A stretch of DNA of 64,000 bases from NCBI GenBank assembly GCA_965227335.1, contig CBDDFV010000001.1, positions 992,001 through 1,056,000 on the forward strand, given 5' to 3'. Both the position numbers and the translations under genes were made by a program. A model generated the notes under the pieces. That model worked only from the letters and a program-made list of their open reading frames with translations. It was not told the DNA's origin and did no database searches. Positions 38,623 through 49,100 of the stretch are shown in pieces. Source of the DNA: CBDDFV01 sp965227335. GTDB taxonomy: Bacteria > Planctomycetota > Phycisphaerae > Phycisphaerales > SM1A02. Within the stretch, counting starts at the first letter, position 1, and each line of letters begins with the position of its first letter.

Positions 38623-38813
38623 CGTTCGCCTCCATCCTGCCGTGCCGCACGGTTTGCGAGGACACGAGCGACCGCGGCGGGATTGAACAGGCGACGACGT
38701 CCCGCTTTAAGGAACGGGATTCGTCCGGCACTTGCCTCGGCATGTAGCCATCGTCTAGACAGGCGAAGACGCTGGGCAAGTTCGCTGAGATCGACAAGTT
38801 CTAAATCGCTCAC
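38619..38813 (-). CDS. Second small HTH protein of element 2
   Basis: The 64-residue product is read from a GTG at 38813 (SDLELVDLSELAQRLRLSRRWLHAEASAGRIPFLKAGRRRLFNPAAVARVLANRA). It is an HTH_17-type domain whose wing carries the basic GRRRLF segment. A longer frame starts at a TTG at 38894 inside the repeat-rich operator region and is less likely. Its end overlaps the AlpA-like gene. It is probably a partner repressor or activator. Confidence 0.7.
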   Translation of the reverse strand: MSDLELVDLSELAQRLRLSRRWLHAEASAGRIPFLKAGRRRLFNPAAVARVLANRAARQDGGER

Positions 38814-38861
38814 ACCCGCATGAATACCACGCCTGGTAGTCGTCGCGATCGCGGGCCTTGG

Positions 38862-38914
38862 AGTTGGCGCTCGAGTTGGTGACTCAAGCGCCAATTGGCG
38901 CTTAGTTGGCGCTC
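38862..38914. promoter_or_regulatory. Operator-like repeat cluster before the element-2 HTH genes
   Basis: A perfect 18-bp palindrome AAGCGCCAATTGGCGCTT (38886-38903) is flanked by two direct copies of AGTTGGCGCTC (38862-38872 and 38904-38914), giving four TTGGCGCT half-sites in 53 bp. It lies just upstream of the HTH-replicase-integrase run, so it is a good candidate operator for the element's own regulator. Confidence 0.65.
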
Positions 38915-39920
38915 ATTGCGCTCCGATGAGGTCGCTCAGTGCTCGGCGGATACAGGGCTTTTTCCGGACTGACGTTTGGTCGACGGCCTCGATCAGTCGG
39001 CGCACGTCTCTTCGCGAGTATCGTTGCTGAGCACCTGCGCCTCCGCTCGCCCGCTCGGGGATGCCGGCAGCCTCACGGATCTTGTAGAACGTCCCGCGGC
39101 TGAAGGTCCCGCATATCTCCTTGACCTGATTGATGATCTCGGTCTGAGTCCATCCCGCGGGCTTGTGAACCGGCCGACGATCCAGCAGCGCATCAGGGGT
39201 CCCGTCGGATGGCCGTTGATGTTCGCCATCGCGGGTAAGGCGATCGACGCAAAGTTCCAGCGCCAAGCGGGTCGCCTCAAAGACGTCCATTTTCAGTCGC
39301 GAGCACCACCCGATCTCCAGGCGCGGCGAATCCGGGATCGGGACGCCATCGAGCAGGTATGGTTCCACCGACTGCCACAGCACTGGATCTGATGGAAACG
39401 CGTCATCGATAATCGCGGTGTAACGGGGGGCGCTCAGCGATTTGCCGATGCCGTCCCACGCGAGCGAGTGGAGCCAGTACGTCCATCGGTGGACCGGGAC
39501 GTCTGGAATCGGCAGGCACGGAAGCTCGCCGGGCCTCCCAACCCGTTCCGCCGGCCCGACCGCGGTCACGCATGATTCCGCCAGGTCCAGATAGCTCTTG
39601 GTCCGACTCTCCCGAGGTCCGTTCCGTCCCCGGTCGATCGCGACGAGCATAGTCCGAAGGCGGTGTGGTTCCAAGCGATGTTCAGTCGAGACCAACTGCA
39701 TCGGTTGACTGAACAGGATGGCGCGGCGATCGCCCTCGAACACAAGCTCACCCGGAGTCCCGTTCGATGCGTCGATCAGGTGCCTGATGTTGCCTGGCTC
39801 TGTGCAGTGGGGGATATAGACGATGACTGTGTGGATCGGGTCGTTCGCCTCGGTAAGGCTCTTGGCGAGGTCTATGAGCCCTCGAAGATCCGCCAAGTCA
39901 TCTGACATCTGCTGGTCCAT
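38913..39920 (-). CDS. Unknown element-2 protein with C-terminal HTH-like region
   Basis: The 335-residue protein has no motif I recognise in its first 240 residues. The C-terminal part (WTQTEIINQVKEICGTFSRGTFYKIREAAGIPERASGGAGAQQRYSRRDVRRLIEAV) reads like a DNA-binding HTH in which a helix is followed by a basic hairpin. It stands in the same place as the 231-residue regulator-like protein of element 1, though the sequences look different. Its stop lies inside the operator repeats at 38913. Confidence 0.6.
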   Translation of the reverse strand: MDQQMSDDLADLRGLIDLAKSLTEANDPIHTVIVYIPHCTEPGNIRHLIDASNGTPGELVFEGDRRAILFSQPMQLVSTEHRLEPHRLRTMLVAIDRGRNGPRESRTKSYLDLAESCVTAVGPAERVGRPGELPCLPIPDVPVHRWTYWLHSLAWDGIGKSLSAPRYTAIIDDAFPSDPVLWQSVEPYLLDGVPIPDSPRLEIGWCSRLKMDVFEATRLALELCVDRLTRDGEHQRPSDGTPDALLDRRPVHKPAGWTQTEIINQVKEICGTFSRGTFYKIREAAGIPERASGGAGAQQRYSRRDVRRLIEAVDQTSVRKKPCIRRALSDLIGAQ

Positions 39921-40298
39921 CCGCGTCCGGTAAGTAGACCCCGTGGCACAGAGTATCGCGATTCGGCAGAAATGCCTATCCCACCTCCGCCGTCACCTAC
40001 TACAATTGTAGTAGTCTTGAGCGACAGTAAGCCCGCTGGCGAGCGGGTAGGGCTGTCTCATTCCTTTGTCTGCAGGAGGACGTGCACCGCGGCACGGTTA
40101 TGGTGCCAAGAGTTCGATTGGCCTTCTAAGTAACGCGTTCTGCGGCCGAGTCATTCCGGCTATCGCGTCGATAAGCGATCGGCTGCGAAGCACACATCCG
40201 GGCGAAGACGTTGGTGTTTCGGAACGCACCGACGCCGTGGTCGCCGAATAGCCTTGATCCTTGCCCCATGAGCCGTATTCTGGCGGTGAGGGCCTTCA
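39921..40298. other. Intergenic region with a cop-box/BlaI-like palindrome
   Basis: No gene is convincing in these 378 bases. At 39997-40014 there is a perfect 18-bp palindrome CTACTACAATTGTAGTAG that contains TACAATTGTA, the TACAnnTGTA core recognised by BlaI/CopY/MecI-family repressors. No such repressor gene lies in the window. It separates divergent genes: a regulator-like gene to the left and the restriction-like operon to the right. Confidence 0.55.
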
Positions 40299-41159
40299 AT
40301 GAAATATTGTACCTGTAACGGCCGCAATCCGGCGTGTCGGCTTTGCAACGGTAGTGGACTGGTGCCGTCACAAGGGGCGCCTACCTGGTTCGGAGCGCGG
40401 CCAGTCAATCCTCCTCGGCGACTGGCGCGGGGGCGAGCCACTCGAAAGCAGTCACGGATTGGGTCCACGCCTGATACACCGTGTCCAATCTGTGGCAAGA
40501 AGCTCCGTGGCCAGCAAGGGGTGCGCGAGCACATGAAGATGATGCACGACCAGGCCTGTCCAGAACCACCCCCGGAACCCGTGCAGAGTGTCTTGGACTT
40601 GGACGATGGTGGCCCAACGCTGTTCGTGGATCGGTCAGAAGACAGTAAGGAGGTCACCGGGGAGCCAGAAGCGTCAAGCCAATCGAGCGCAGCGTGGGAT
40701 CCGCCCGTCCCTGACGACAACGCCACATTGTTCACGGAGAAGCGCCCCGAGGCGCTACGATCGCTCGCCGTGACGGAGGAAGACCTTGCGTCCTGGGTGC
40801 GCCGGGGCTGGCTGCGAGCCGATGTACTTGAAATGGCCGAAATCGACTATCCCGTGTATCTCGAAGTTCGGTTCATTCGAAGCCTGGTCGTGTCTCCGCT
40901 TTCGCATGAGCAGATCAGCCAATTGCTGGAATCGCTGCCCCGCCCGTTCAGCTTTCCTGCTGACCGGATCGCCTACCACTTCGAACGGGGCTGGGTCATG
41001 TTGCCGCTGGCCGAGCGGTCTGAAGAGCCCCACGATATCTTGGCTGCCTGGCTGGATCAGTTAGTCTCGGATGGGGCAATGGCGGAGCTTGAGACAATAT
41101 TGGAGTCTGTCGAGGCTGCGATCGATGCGGCACGGGAAGCCGACGGTTCGGTTGAGTGA
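40299..41159 (+). CDS. Zinc-finger protein heading the restriction-like operon
   Basis: The 286-residue protein begins with a CxCNGxxxxCxxCNGSG pattern (C4, C6, C13, C16) like a DnaJ-type zinc ribbon. A C2H2-type finger follows (CPICGKKLRGQQGVREHMKMMH, about residues 62-83), which is rare in bacteria. The acidic C-terminal half is alpha-helical with no known motif. It lies 32 bp before the Res gene on the same strand. It may be a DNA-binding regulator or accessory specificity factor of the system, which is inference. Confidence 0.65.
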   Translation: MKYCTCNGRNPACRLCNGSGLVPSQGAPTWFGARPVNPPRRLARGRATRKQSRIGSTPDTPCPICGKKLRGQQGVREHMKMMHDQACPEPPPEPVQSVLDLDDGGPTLFVDRSEDSKEVTGEPEASSQSSAAWDPPVPDDNATLFTEKRPEALRSLAVTEEDLASWVRRGWLRADVLEMAEIDYPVYLEVRFIRSLVVSPLSHEQISQLLESLPRPFSFPADRIAYHFERGWVMLPLAERSEEPHDILAAWLDQLVSDGAMAELETILESVEAAIDAAREADGSVE

Positions 41160-41191
41160 AGGAGTCACGCAAGTGAGGTCAGGGCGGGAGC

Positions 41192-44100
41192 ATGAGTAAC
41201 GAGTTTTTCTCGAGTCCTATCCTCAACTCGCCGTATGAGTACCCGCGCGAGCATTGGGAACTCGACGAGAGCGGCCAGCCCACTAGTAGAGTCGTACATG
41301 CACGGCGGCGCGCCGAGTTCGTCACGCCGATCCCGAAACCGAAGAAGAGACGTGGAAAGGCGGCACAGGAGGAACTCGGCTTCCACGAGGCGACAGAGTT
41401 GTCGTCAGACAGGCAGCGATACGAGACGATGTCGATTGTCAACGACGTTCGGGCTCGCGTCGATGCGTGGCGACAGCTGAAGAACCCGAATGACTGGCGG
41501 GTGACCCCCGAGACAGCACGGCTGCTCCAGCATTGGCGACACCACTCATTCAGCACGCTTCGCCCGTTCTTCTGCCAGGTTGAGGCGATCGAGACGTTGA
41601 TCTGGCTGAGCGAGGTCGCGCCGAAACTCGGCAAGGAAGCTCGTTTCCTGCTCGAGCACTTTGAGCAGGCCAGCGAGGAGGCGAATCCGGGCCTGCAACG
41701 TCTCGCGCTGAAGCTGGCTACTGGTGCGGGCAAGACGACGGTGATGGCGCTGGTGATTGCGTGGCAGACGATCAACGCGGTCCGTCGTCCCAACAGCAGA
41801 AAGTTCACTCGCGGCTTCCTGGTCGTTGCGCCAGGACTGACCATTCGCGATCGCCTACGTGTGCTGCAGCCCAACGATCCGGACAGCTACTACCAAAGCC
41901 GGGAGCTCGTACCCGACGACATGCTGCCTGACCTCGACAGGGCGAAGATCGTCATCACGAACTACCACGCCTTCAAGCTGCGGGAGACCATGAAGCTGTC
42001 GAGTGGCGGGCGGGCGCTGCTTCAGGGGCGCGGCGAGGAACTCCAGATGCTCGAGACTGAGGGCCAGATGCTCCAGCGAGTGATGCCCGACTTGATGGGC
42101 ATGAAGGGCGTCATGGTGCTCAATGACGAGGCCCACCATTGTTATCGCGAGAAGCCGGGCGAGGGCGATGAAGGCAAGCTGAAGGGGGACGAAAGGAAGG
42201 AGGCTGAGAAGAACCGGGAGGCCGCCCGGTTGTGGATCTCAGGTATCGAGGCGGTGGGACGCAAGCTCGGTCTTCAACGTGTCGTCGACTTGTCCGCAAC
42301 ACCGTTCTTCCTCAGGGGCTCCGGCTACGAAGAGGGCACACTGTTCCCGTGGACAGCGAGCGACTTCTCGCTGATGGACGCGATCGAGTGCGGCATCGTC
42401 AAGCTGCCTCGGGTGCCGGTGGCGGACAATATCCCCGGCGAAGAAACCCCGATCTTCCGTGAGTTGTGGAAGCACATTGCGAAGAAGATGCCAAAGAAGG
42501 GCCGGGGGTCGGGAGGCGTCATTGACCCGCTCGCCATTCCGGAGAAGCTGCAAACCGCCCTGGAAGCGCTGTATGGCCACTATGCGAAGACGTACGAGTT
42601 GTGGTCCAAGGAGGGAATCACCGTCCCGCCCTGTTTCATCGTCGTGTGCCAGAACACCGCGATCTCCAAGCTCGTCTACGACTTCATCTCCGGGTTCATC
42701 AAGGCGAATGAGGATGGCACAGAGCAGCTCATTGAAGGTCGCTTGCCTTTGTTCCGGAACTTTGATGAACATGGAAACCCGCTTGCACGGCCACGGACGC
42801 TCCTGATTGACAGCGAGCAGCTTGAGTCCGGCGAAGCGCTCGACAAGGACTTTCGGGACAAGGCGAGTGACGAGATCAAGCGATTCCGCGACGAGATCGT
42901 GGAGCGCACGGGTGACCGAAGGGCCGCCGAGAACATCACTGACCAAGATCTGCTTCGCGAGGTGATGAACACGGTCGGGAAAGAAGGCCGGCTCGGCGAG
43001 TCGATTCGCTGCGTCGTCTCGGTCTCGATGCTGACGGAGGGTTGGGACGCCAATACGGTGACCCACGTGCTCGGCGTGCGAGCGTTCGGGACGCAGCTTC
43101 TATGCGAGCAGGTCATCGGGCGGGCGCTGCGGCGTCAGTCGTACGAGCTCAACGAAGATGGCCTCTTCAATGTCGAGTACGCCGATGTGCTCGGAATTCC
43201 GTTCGACTTCAACGCCAAACCCGTGATTGCTCCACCGCAGCCGCCTCGCGAGACGGTGCACGTCAAGGCGATCCGACCCGAGCGGGACGACTGCGAGATC
43301 TCATTCCCCAGGGTCGAGGGGTATCGGGTGGAACTGCCGGAAGAGCGGCTCTCTGCGAAGTTCGACAGCGATTCGACATTGGTACTGACGCCGGAGCTGG
43401 TGGGTCCGTCCGTGACGAGGAACGAGGGGATCATCGGCGAGGGTGTGGACCTGACCCTGGTCCACACCGGCGATCTCAGGCGGTCCACGCTTCTGTTTCA
43501 TCTGACTCAGCGACTTCTGTACACCAAGTGGCGTGATCCCGGCGAGGATCCGAAGCTCCATCTCTTCGGGCAACTCAAGCGGGTGGCGAAGCAATGGCTC
43601 GACAATCATCTGGTGTGCAAGGGGCAGACGTATCCGGCCCAGTTGATGTATCTGTCACTCGCAGACATGGCGTGTGAGAAGATCACCCGCGGCATCGTCA
43701 GCCGACATGTTGGCGATACGCCGATCAAGGCGGTGCTCGACCCCTACAACCCCAGAGGATCCACGGCCTTCGTCAACTTCAATACCTCCAAGAAGAGCCG
43801 CTGGGAGACGAGTGCTGAGCGATGTCACATCAACTTGGTCATTCTGGACAGCGACTGGGAGGCGGAATTCTGTCGCGTCGCAGAGGCGCACCCGAAAGTG
43901 GTCGCGTATGTCAAGAACCACAATCTTGGCTTCGAGGTCCCTTATCGATACGGGTCTGAGTCTCGGAAGTACCGTCCTGATTTCATCGTGCTGGTCGACG
44001 ACGGTCGACGGCCTCGCGATGATGGGTCTCGCGATCTCCTGAATCTCGTGGTGGAGATCAAGGGCTATCGGCGTGAGGACGCGAAGGAGAAGGCCGGGAC

Positions 44101-44278
44101 GATTCGGGAGTACTGGGTACCCGGCGTGAACAACCTCCGTGCGTACGGCCGGTGGGCGTTCGCAGAGTTCATGGATGTGTACGAAATGCAAGCAGACTTC
44201 TCAGACGTCGTGGAACAGCGATTCGGTGAGATGATTGAAGCGGCCGCCGGCAGCGCGTCCCAGGGAGCGCCGGCATGA
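41192..44278 (+). CDS. Type III-like restriction subunit (Res): helicase-nuclease
   Basis: This is a probable ATP-dependent restriction enzyme. The 1028-residue protein has superfamily 2 helicase motifs: Walker A ATGAGKT (176-182), DEAH (312-315, VLNDEAHH), VVDLSATPFF as motif III, SMLTEGWDANTVTHVLGVRAF and QVIGRALRR as motifs V-VI. The C-terminus carries a PD-(D/E)xK nuclease with P929-D930 and E955-x-K957 (YRPDFIV ... VVEIKG). The stop overlaps the next start (ATGA), so expression is coupled to the DUF262 gene. Confidence 0.9.
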   Translation: MSNEFFSSPILNSPYEYPREHWELDESGQPTSRVVHARRRAEFVTPIPKPKKRRGKAAQEELGFHEATELSSDRQRYETMSIVNDVRARVDAWRQLKNPNDWRVTPETARLLQHWRHHSFSTLRPFFCQVEAIETLIWLSEVAPKLGKEARFLLEHFEQASEEANPGLQRLALKLATGAGKTTVMALVIAWQTINAVRRPNSRKFTRGFLVVAPGLTIRDRLRVLQPNDPDSYYQSRELVPDDMLPDLDRAKIVITNYHAFKLRETMKLSSGGRALLQGRGEELQMLETEGQMLQRVMPDLMGMKGVMVLNDEAHHCYREKPGEGDEGKLKGDERKEAEKNREAARLWISGIEAVGRKLGLQRVVDLSATPFFLRGSGYEEGTLFPWTASDFSLMDAIECGIVKLPRVPVADNIPGEETPIFRELWKHIAKKMPKKGRGSGGVIDPLAIPEKLQTALEALYGHYAKTYELWSKEGITVPPCFIVVCQNTAISKLVYDFISGFIKANEDGTEQLIEGRLPLFRNFDEHGNPLARPRTLLIDSEQLESGEALDKDFRDKASDEIKRFRDEIVERTGDRRAAENITDQDLLREVMNTVGKEGRLGESIRCVVSVSMLTEGWDANTVTHVLGVRAFGTQLLCEQVIGRALRRQSYELNEDGLFNVEYADVLGIPFDFNAKPVIAPPQPPRETVHVKAIRPERDDCEISFPRVEGYRVELPEERLSAKFDSDSTLVLTPELVGPSVTRNEGIIGEGVDLTLVHTGDLRRSTLLFHLTQRLLYTKWRDPGEDPKLHLFGQLKRVAKQWLDNHLVCKGQTYPAQLMYLSLADMACEKITRGIVSRHVGDTPIKAVLDPYNPRGSTAFVNFNTSKKSRWETSAERCHINLVILDSDWEAEFCRVAEAHPKVVAYVKNHNLGFEVPYRYGSESRKYRPDFIVLVDDGRRPRDDGSRDLLNLVVEIKGYRREDAKEKAGTIREYWVPGVNNLRAYGRWAFAEFMDVYEMQADFSDVVEQRFGEMIEAAAGSASQGAPA

Positions 44279-46188
44279 ACGCTCACTTCATGCCTTTCTC
44301 GAAGATCATCAGCATCGATCAAGGGGCGCGGGAGCACTACCACGTCCCCAAATACCAGAGAGAGTACAGTTGGGGGAAACGAGACTGGGAGCGTCTGCTG
44401 CAGGACATTGATGAGAACGACCCCGGCTATTTCATGGGATCGATCATCTGCGTCAAGGATGTGGAGGGCGATTCTCCCGGCGCGGAGATCATCTACGAGG
44501 TGATTGACGGGCAGCAGAGACTGACGACACTGTCCCTCTACATGATGGCGATCTATGCACGCCTCAAGCAGTTGGAGGGGACTCTCGAGTTCGAGGACGA
44601 TGAGGATCGGCTCGAGTTTGAAACAGCTCTCCAGAGTCTTCGCAACAAGCTTGTGAAGAAGAAGAAGGAGGGGCACTACAGCGCCAGCGAGCGCGGCGGA
44701 TGGGTCGAGCAGTCCAAAATGCTGTTCCTGCGGGTCCAGCCAAGTTCGCAGAACAGCAACCTCGACGACTACACGTATCTGCTGAGCGAGATCGGTCTGA
44801 TCCGCAAGAGGACAAAGCCTCGGTATCACGGTGTTCGATCGATCTGTAAGGCGTATCGATTCTTCCTGGAGACGCTGCCGGATGACATCGAGGAGCTTCT
44901 TCAGATCGTCGGAAAGATCAACGAGCTCAGCTTTGTGCACATCACCGTCGGGAGTCAGGCAGACGCATTCACGCTGTTTGAGACGCTCAACAACCGGGGT
45001 GTTCCGCTCTCGGCTATCGATATCATCAAGAACAAGATGCTCGCCGAGATGGAGCGGCAGCATCAAGTGGATATCGACTCATCGTATGAGCAGTGGCAGG
45101 ACCTCGTTGCCGCGATTCCCGACCCCACAGACCAGGAACGGTTTCTTCGTCACTTCTACCATGCGTTCCGTTGGGACGACGCGATCCGCGTGGACGGCAT
45201 ACCACGAGCCGTCAAATCAAAGCTCATCATGGTCTACGAGACGCTCATCAAGCGGAATGCCCAAGGCATGTTCGGGCGTCTCTGCGACGCGGCTGACGCG
45301 TACGGCATGCTGATCGAACCGGAGGAGGAGGATTGGGACTCGGAGACTCGTTCGCATCTGATTGACTTGTCGCGTATCGGAGCCGCGCCGGCGTACCAGG
45401 TCTTGCTCTATCTGTTCACAATTCCCCTGGAGACCTACGCGGAGCCGGGCGATCGATCACGAGCTCTCGACCTTCTTGCCCGCTACTACGTCCGTCGGAA
45501 TGTGACGGATTTTCCCGGCACCCAGAGGCTCGACCCGGACCACATCGAACTCATCGCCGCCTGCCAGGCGCACATCGATGAGCACGGCCGTCTGCCGTTC
45601 GCGTTCATTCGTGATCGACTTCTTCTCAAGGGGCAGTACGCTACCCTGCAAGAGTTGGAGGAGAAGCTCCGTGGTCCGATGTACTCTACGAACAGTCTGA
45701 TTACCCGGTACCTCCTGGCATTGATCGATGAGAAGCACCATACTCGCGAGTACACGCCGGACCTCTGGGCGCGAAACGACAAGGGTCAGTTCGTGTGGAC
45801 CATCGAGCACGTGCTTCCCCAGTCAGAGCAGATCCCCACGGAGTGGGTGCAGATGATCGCCGGTGGAGATCTTGAGCAAGCGAAACAACTCCACGAGGCC
45901 CACGTCCACCGGCTTGGGAATCTGACGCTGAGTGGGTACAACTCGCGGCTCGCGACCGCGTCGTTTGATCGAAAGCAGTCGCTGTCCGAAGACCGGAAGT
46001 TCCTCGGTCACACCATCAATATCGGATACAAGAACCGGCTTGCGCTTAATCAGATGGAGTTCAAAGGTGGTGCGGGCTCCACTAGCCTGGCTGAAACGCC
46101 GGTCTGGACAGCCGACCTGATTGAAGCTCGAACCAAGCGAATGGTCGAGCTCCTGCTCGACTTGCTGCGATTCCGCGAGATTGACTGA
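44275..46188 (+). CDS. GmrSD-like DUF262-DUF1524 nuclease
   Basis: The 637-residue single-chain protein joins a GmrS-type DUF262 NTPase and a GmrD-type DUF1524 HNH nuclease, as in type IV enzymes that cut modified DNA. DUF262 motifs are YQREYSW (27-33) and VIDGQQRLTTL (D78-R82). The HNH part has EHVLPQS (H512) and RLGNLTLSGYNSRLA (about 545-560). Placed between Res and Mod genes with overlapping or near-touching ends, it is a working part of the operon or an added second line against modified phage DNA. Confidence 0.87.
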   Translation: MNAHFMPFSKIISIDQGAREHYHVPKYQREYSWGKRDWERLLQDIDENDPGYFMGSIICVKDVEGDSPGAEIIYEVIDGQQRLTTLSLYMMAIYARLKQLEGTLEFEDDEDRLEFETALQSLRNKLVKKKKEGHYSASERGGWVEQSKMLFLRVQPSSQNSNLDDYTYLLSEIGLIRKRTKPRYHGVRSICKAYRFFLETLPDDIEELLQIVGKINELSFVHITVGSQADAFTLFETLNNRGVPLSAIDIIKNKMLAEMERQHQVDIDSSYEQWQDLVAAIPDPTDQERFLRHFYHAFRWDDAIRVDGIPRAVKSKLIMVYETLIKRNAQGMFGRLCDAADAYGMLIEPEEEDWDSETRSHLIDLSRIGAAPAYQVLLYLFTIPLETYAEPGDRSRALDLLARYYVRRNVTDFPGTQRLDPDHIELIAACQAHIDEHGRLPFAFIRDRLLLKGQYATLQELEEKLRGPMYSTNSLITRYLLALIDEKHHTREYTPDLWARNDKGQFVWTIEHVLPQSEQIPTEWVQMIAGGDLEQAKQLHEAHVHRLGNLTLSGYNSRLATASFDRKQSLSEDRKFLGHTINIGYKNRLALNQMEFKGGAGSTSLAETPVWTADLIEARTKRMVELLLDLLRFREID

Positions 46189-46191
46189 CGA

Positions 46192-49100
46192 ATGTCGAAG
46201 AAGAAGACCAAGAAGCGAACGGGAAAAGCGGCCCCGAAGAAAGTGGAGTCGCTCACCCACGACGACGCGTCGCGGAAAAACATTCCGACGGCTGAGTACC
46301 AGTCTGTGATGGGCAAGGACCAGCAGTCGCCCGTGCCGGTCGCGTACTCGCGCGAAGGGGTCGGGGCGGCGCTCGCGGACGAGAAAGCGGGGCGAAACCG
46401 CGATCTCGACCCCCAGCTCGTCTGGCGCGGCAAGGACGAGCAGGACTGGTCCGACCTCGTCGTCCACGCGCCGCCGCTGTTCATCCAGGAGAAGGTCCAC
46501 CCCAAGGTGCTGGTCGATGACCTGCGGTCATGCACAGAAGCCGACGTACACGATGCCGAACCGCAGATGGATCTGTTTGGCGATTTCAACGGTGTACCCG
46601 AGGGGGACGCGAAGACCGAGTTCTACCAGCACGACGCGAACTGGACCAACCGGATGATCCTGGGCGACTCGCTGCAGGTCATGGCCTCGCTCGCCGAGCG
46701 GGAAGGGCTGCGCGGGCAGGTGCAGTGCATCTACTTCGACCCGCCGTACGGCATTCGGTTCAACTCAAACTTTCAATGGTCAACAACGAGTCGAACAGTC
46801 GAGGACGGAAACAAGGGACACATCACCCGTGAACCTGAACAAGTGCGAGCATTTCGTGACACATGGCGCGATGGCATTCACTCGTACCTGACATACCTGC
46901 GTGATCGGTTCACCGCGATGCGAGACCTGCTCGCCCCCAGTGGAACCGTTTTTATTCAGATTGGGGACGAGAACATTCACCGCGTACGGGCGTTGCTCGA
47001 CGAGGTGTTCGGGCAATCGAATGCTGGTCCGGTGATCCTGGTCAAGAAGAAGGGCAGTCAGAAGGGCGGGAGCATTGAGAGCATCAATGACTACCTGCTC
47101 GTTTACTACAAAGAACGCAAGGCTTCGAAGTACCGCCAGTTGTACGAGACCTTTGCCGATGAATCGGAAATCGCGCGGGACTTCTCGCAATCAAGAGCTC
47201 CAGGGCGCGATGACATAAGCCTAGCGGTGCTCGCTAAGAGTGATGAGGTAGGGTCGCTCTACAAAATCAAACCACTTCTGATCGAGGAAAGATACACAGA
47301 GCGACGCCTTTTTACATCGGAGAACATCACCGCTGGAGGCGTTCGCAAGAACCAAAGTCATCTCATCACATATTGCGGAAGGACATACGATCCGGGTCTG
47401 AAGAGAGGTAACTGCTGGAAACACACCGCCGTTGATTCTGACGGCGGACTTTCGGGAATGCGACGACTTGATCTGGCCGACCGCTTGTATGTTGGGGATA
47501 AGCAAGTCCGCTACGTGAGGTACTTCCGCGACTTCGGCATGCAGCCGATTTCAAACTGGTGGGACCGCTACGGCGGCGCAAAGGATCCAACATATGTAGT
47601 GCAGACGAGCGAGAGCGTTGTCGAGCGGTGCCTCCTGATGGCATCAGATCCCGGTGACTTGGTACTTGATCCGACTTGTGGTTCTGGGACCACCGCATTT
47701 GTCGCAGAGGAGTGGGGTCGTCGTTGGATCACCGTGGACACTTCGCGCGTATCTCTCGCGCTTGCTCGTGCTCGCGTAATGGGCGCTCGCTACCCCTTCT
47801 ATCTGTTGGCTGACTCGAAGGACGGTGTCGAGAAGGAGTCGGAGCTCACTCGATCAGAACTACCCGATGGATATGAGTCGCGACCATTCACGGAGAATCT
47901 GAGGCATGGCTTCGTTTACCAGCGCGTGCGCCACATCACGTCAGCCGTGATTGCCAACAATGCAGAGATCGATGTTATCCGGGAGCGGTTCGAGGCAAAG
48001 CTCGCGCCCCTGCGCGAGAACCTGACCAAGACGATCCCCGCGAAGTGGCTCGCCGAGCACCGCACGCAGCAGAAGTACACGGCGGAGGTGGCGGGTGAGA
48101 TCCAGGAGTGGGAGATCCCGCGCGAGCGGCCCGAGGACTGGCCCGAGGCGTGTCAGCCGCTGCTCGACGAGTTCTGGAAGCTCCGCATCGCCCGGCAGAA
48201 GGAGATCGACGCGAGCATCGCCGCGAAGGCCGACTTCGAGTACCTCTACGACAAGCCGTACGAGGACAAGAAGAAGGTCCGCGTGGCCGGCCCGTTCACG
48301 GTGGAAAGCCTGAGCCCACACCGCACGCTGGGCGTGGATGAGGACGACGGGCTGATCGACCCGCTGAAGCAGGCCGAGGGTGAGGATGCGCACGCTGCTG
48401 GTGATCCAGATAGCTTCGTCGAGATGGTGCTCGACAACCTGCGGGCTGCGGGCGTGCAGCAGGCCCACAAGGAGGACAAGCTGAGCTTCAGCTCGATCGC
48501 GCCTTGGCCCGGGCGGTACATCTGTGCTGAGGGAAGGTATGTCGAGGGGGACGGGGAGGCCGGAACGGAGAAGCGTGCCGGCATCTTCATCGGCCCGGAG
48601 TTTGGGACGGTCTCACGCCAGGACCTGGTCGCCGCGGCCTTGGAGGCAGGCGACGCGGACTTCGATGTGCTGATCGCGTGCGCGTTCAGCTACGAGGCCC
48701 GCGCGAGCGAGTTCAGCAAGCTCGGGCGGATCCCGGTGCTCAAGGCGACCATGAACGCCGATCTGCACATGGGCACGGAGCTGAAGAACACGGGCAAGGG
48801 CAACCTGTTCGTGATCTTCGGCGAGCCGGACATTGACATCCTCGACGCCGAGGACGAGCCCGGGAAGATCCAGATCAGGATCAATGGCGTGGACGTTTTC
48901 CACCCGTCGAGCGGTGAGGTCCGCAGCGACAACGCCGACGGTATCGCGTGCTGGTTCATCGACACGGACTACAACGAGGAGAGCTTCTTCGTCCGCCACG
49001 CGTACTTCCTCGGACAGAACGACCCGTACAAGGCGCTCAAGACGACGCTGAAGGCAGAGATCAACGAGGAGGCGTGGGCGACACTGAACAGCGATGTGTC

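Noticed and set aside
40066..40251. 61-codon open frame before the zinc-finger gene
   Set aside because: No recognisable motif or hydrophobic segment in the product. It lies in a regulatory-looking spacer.
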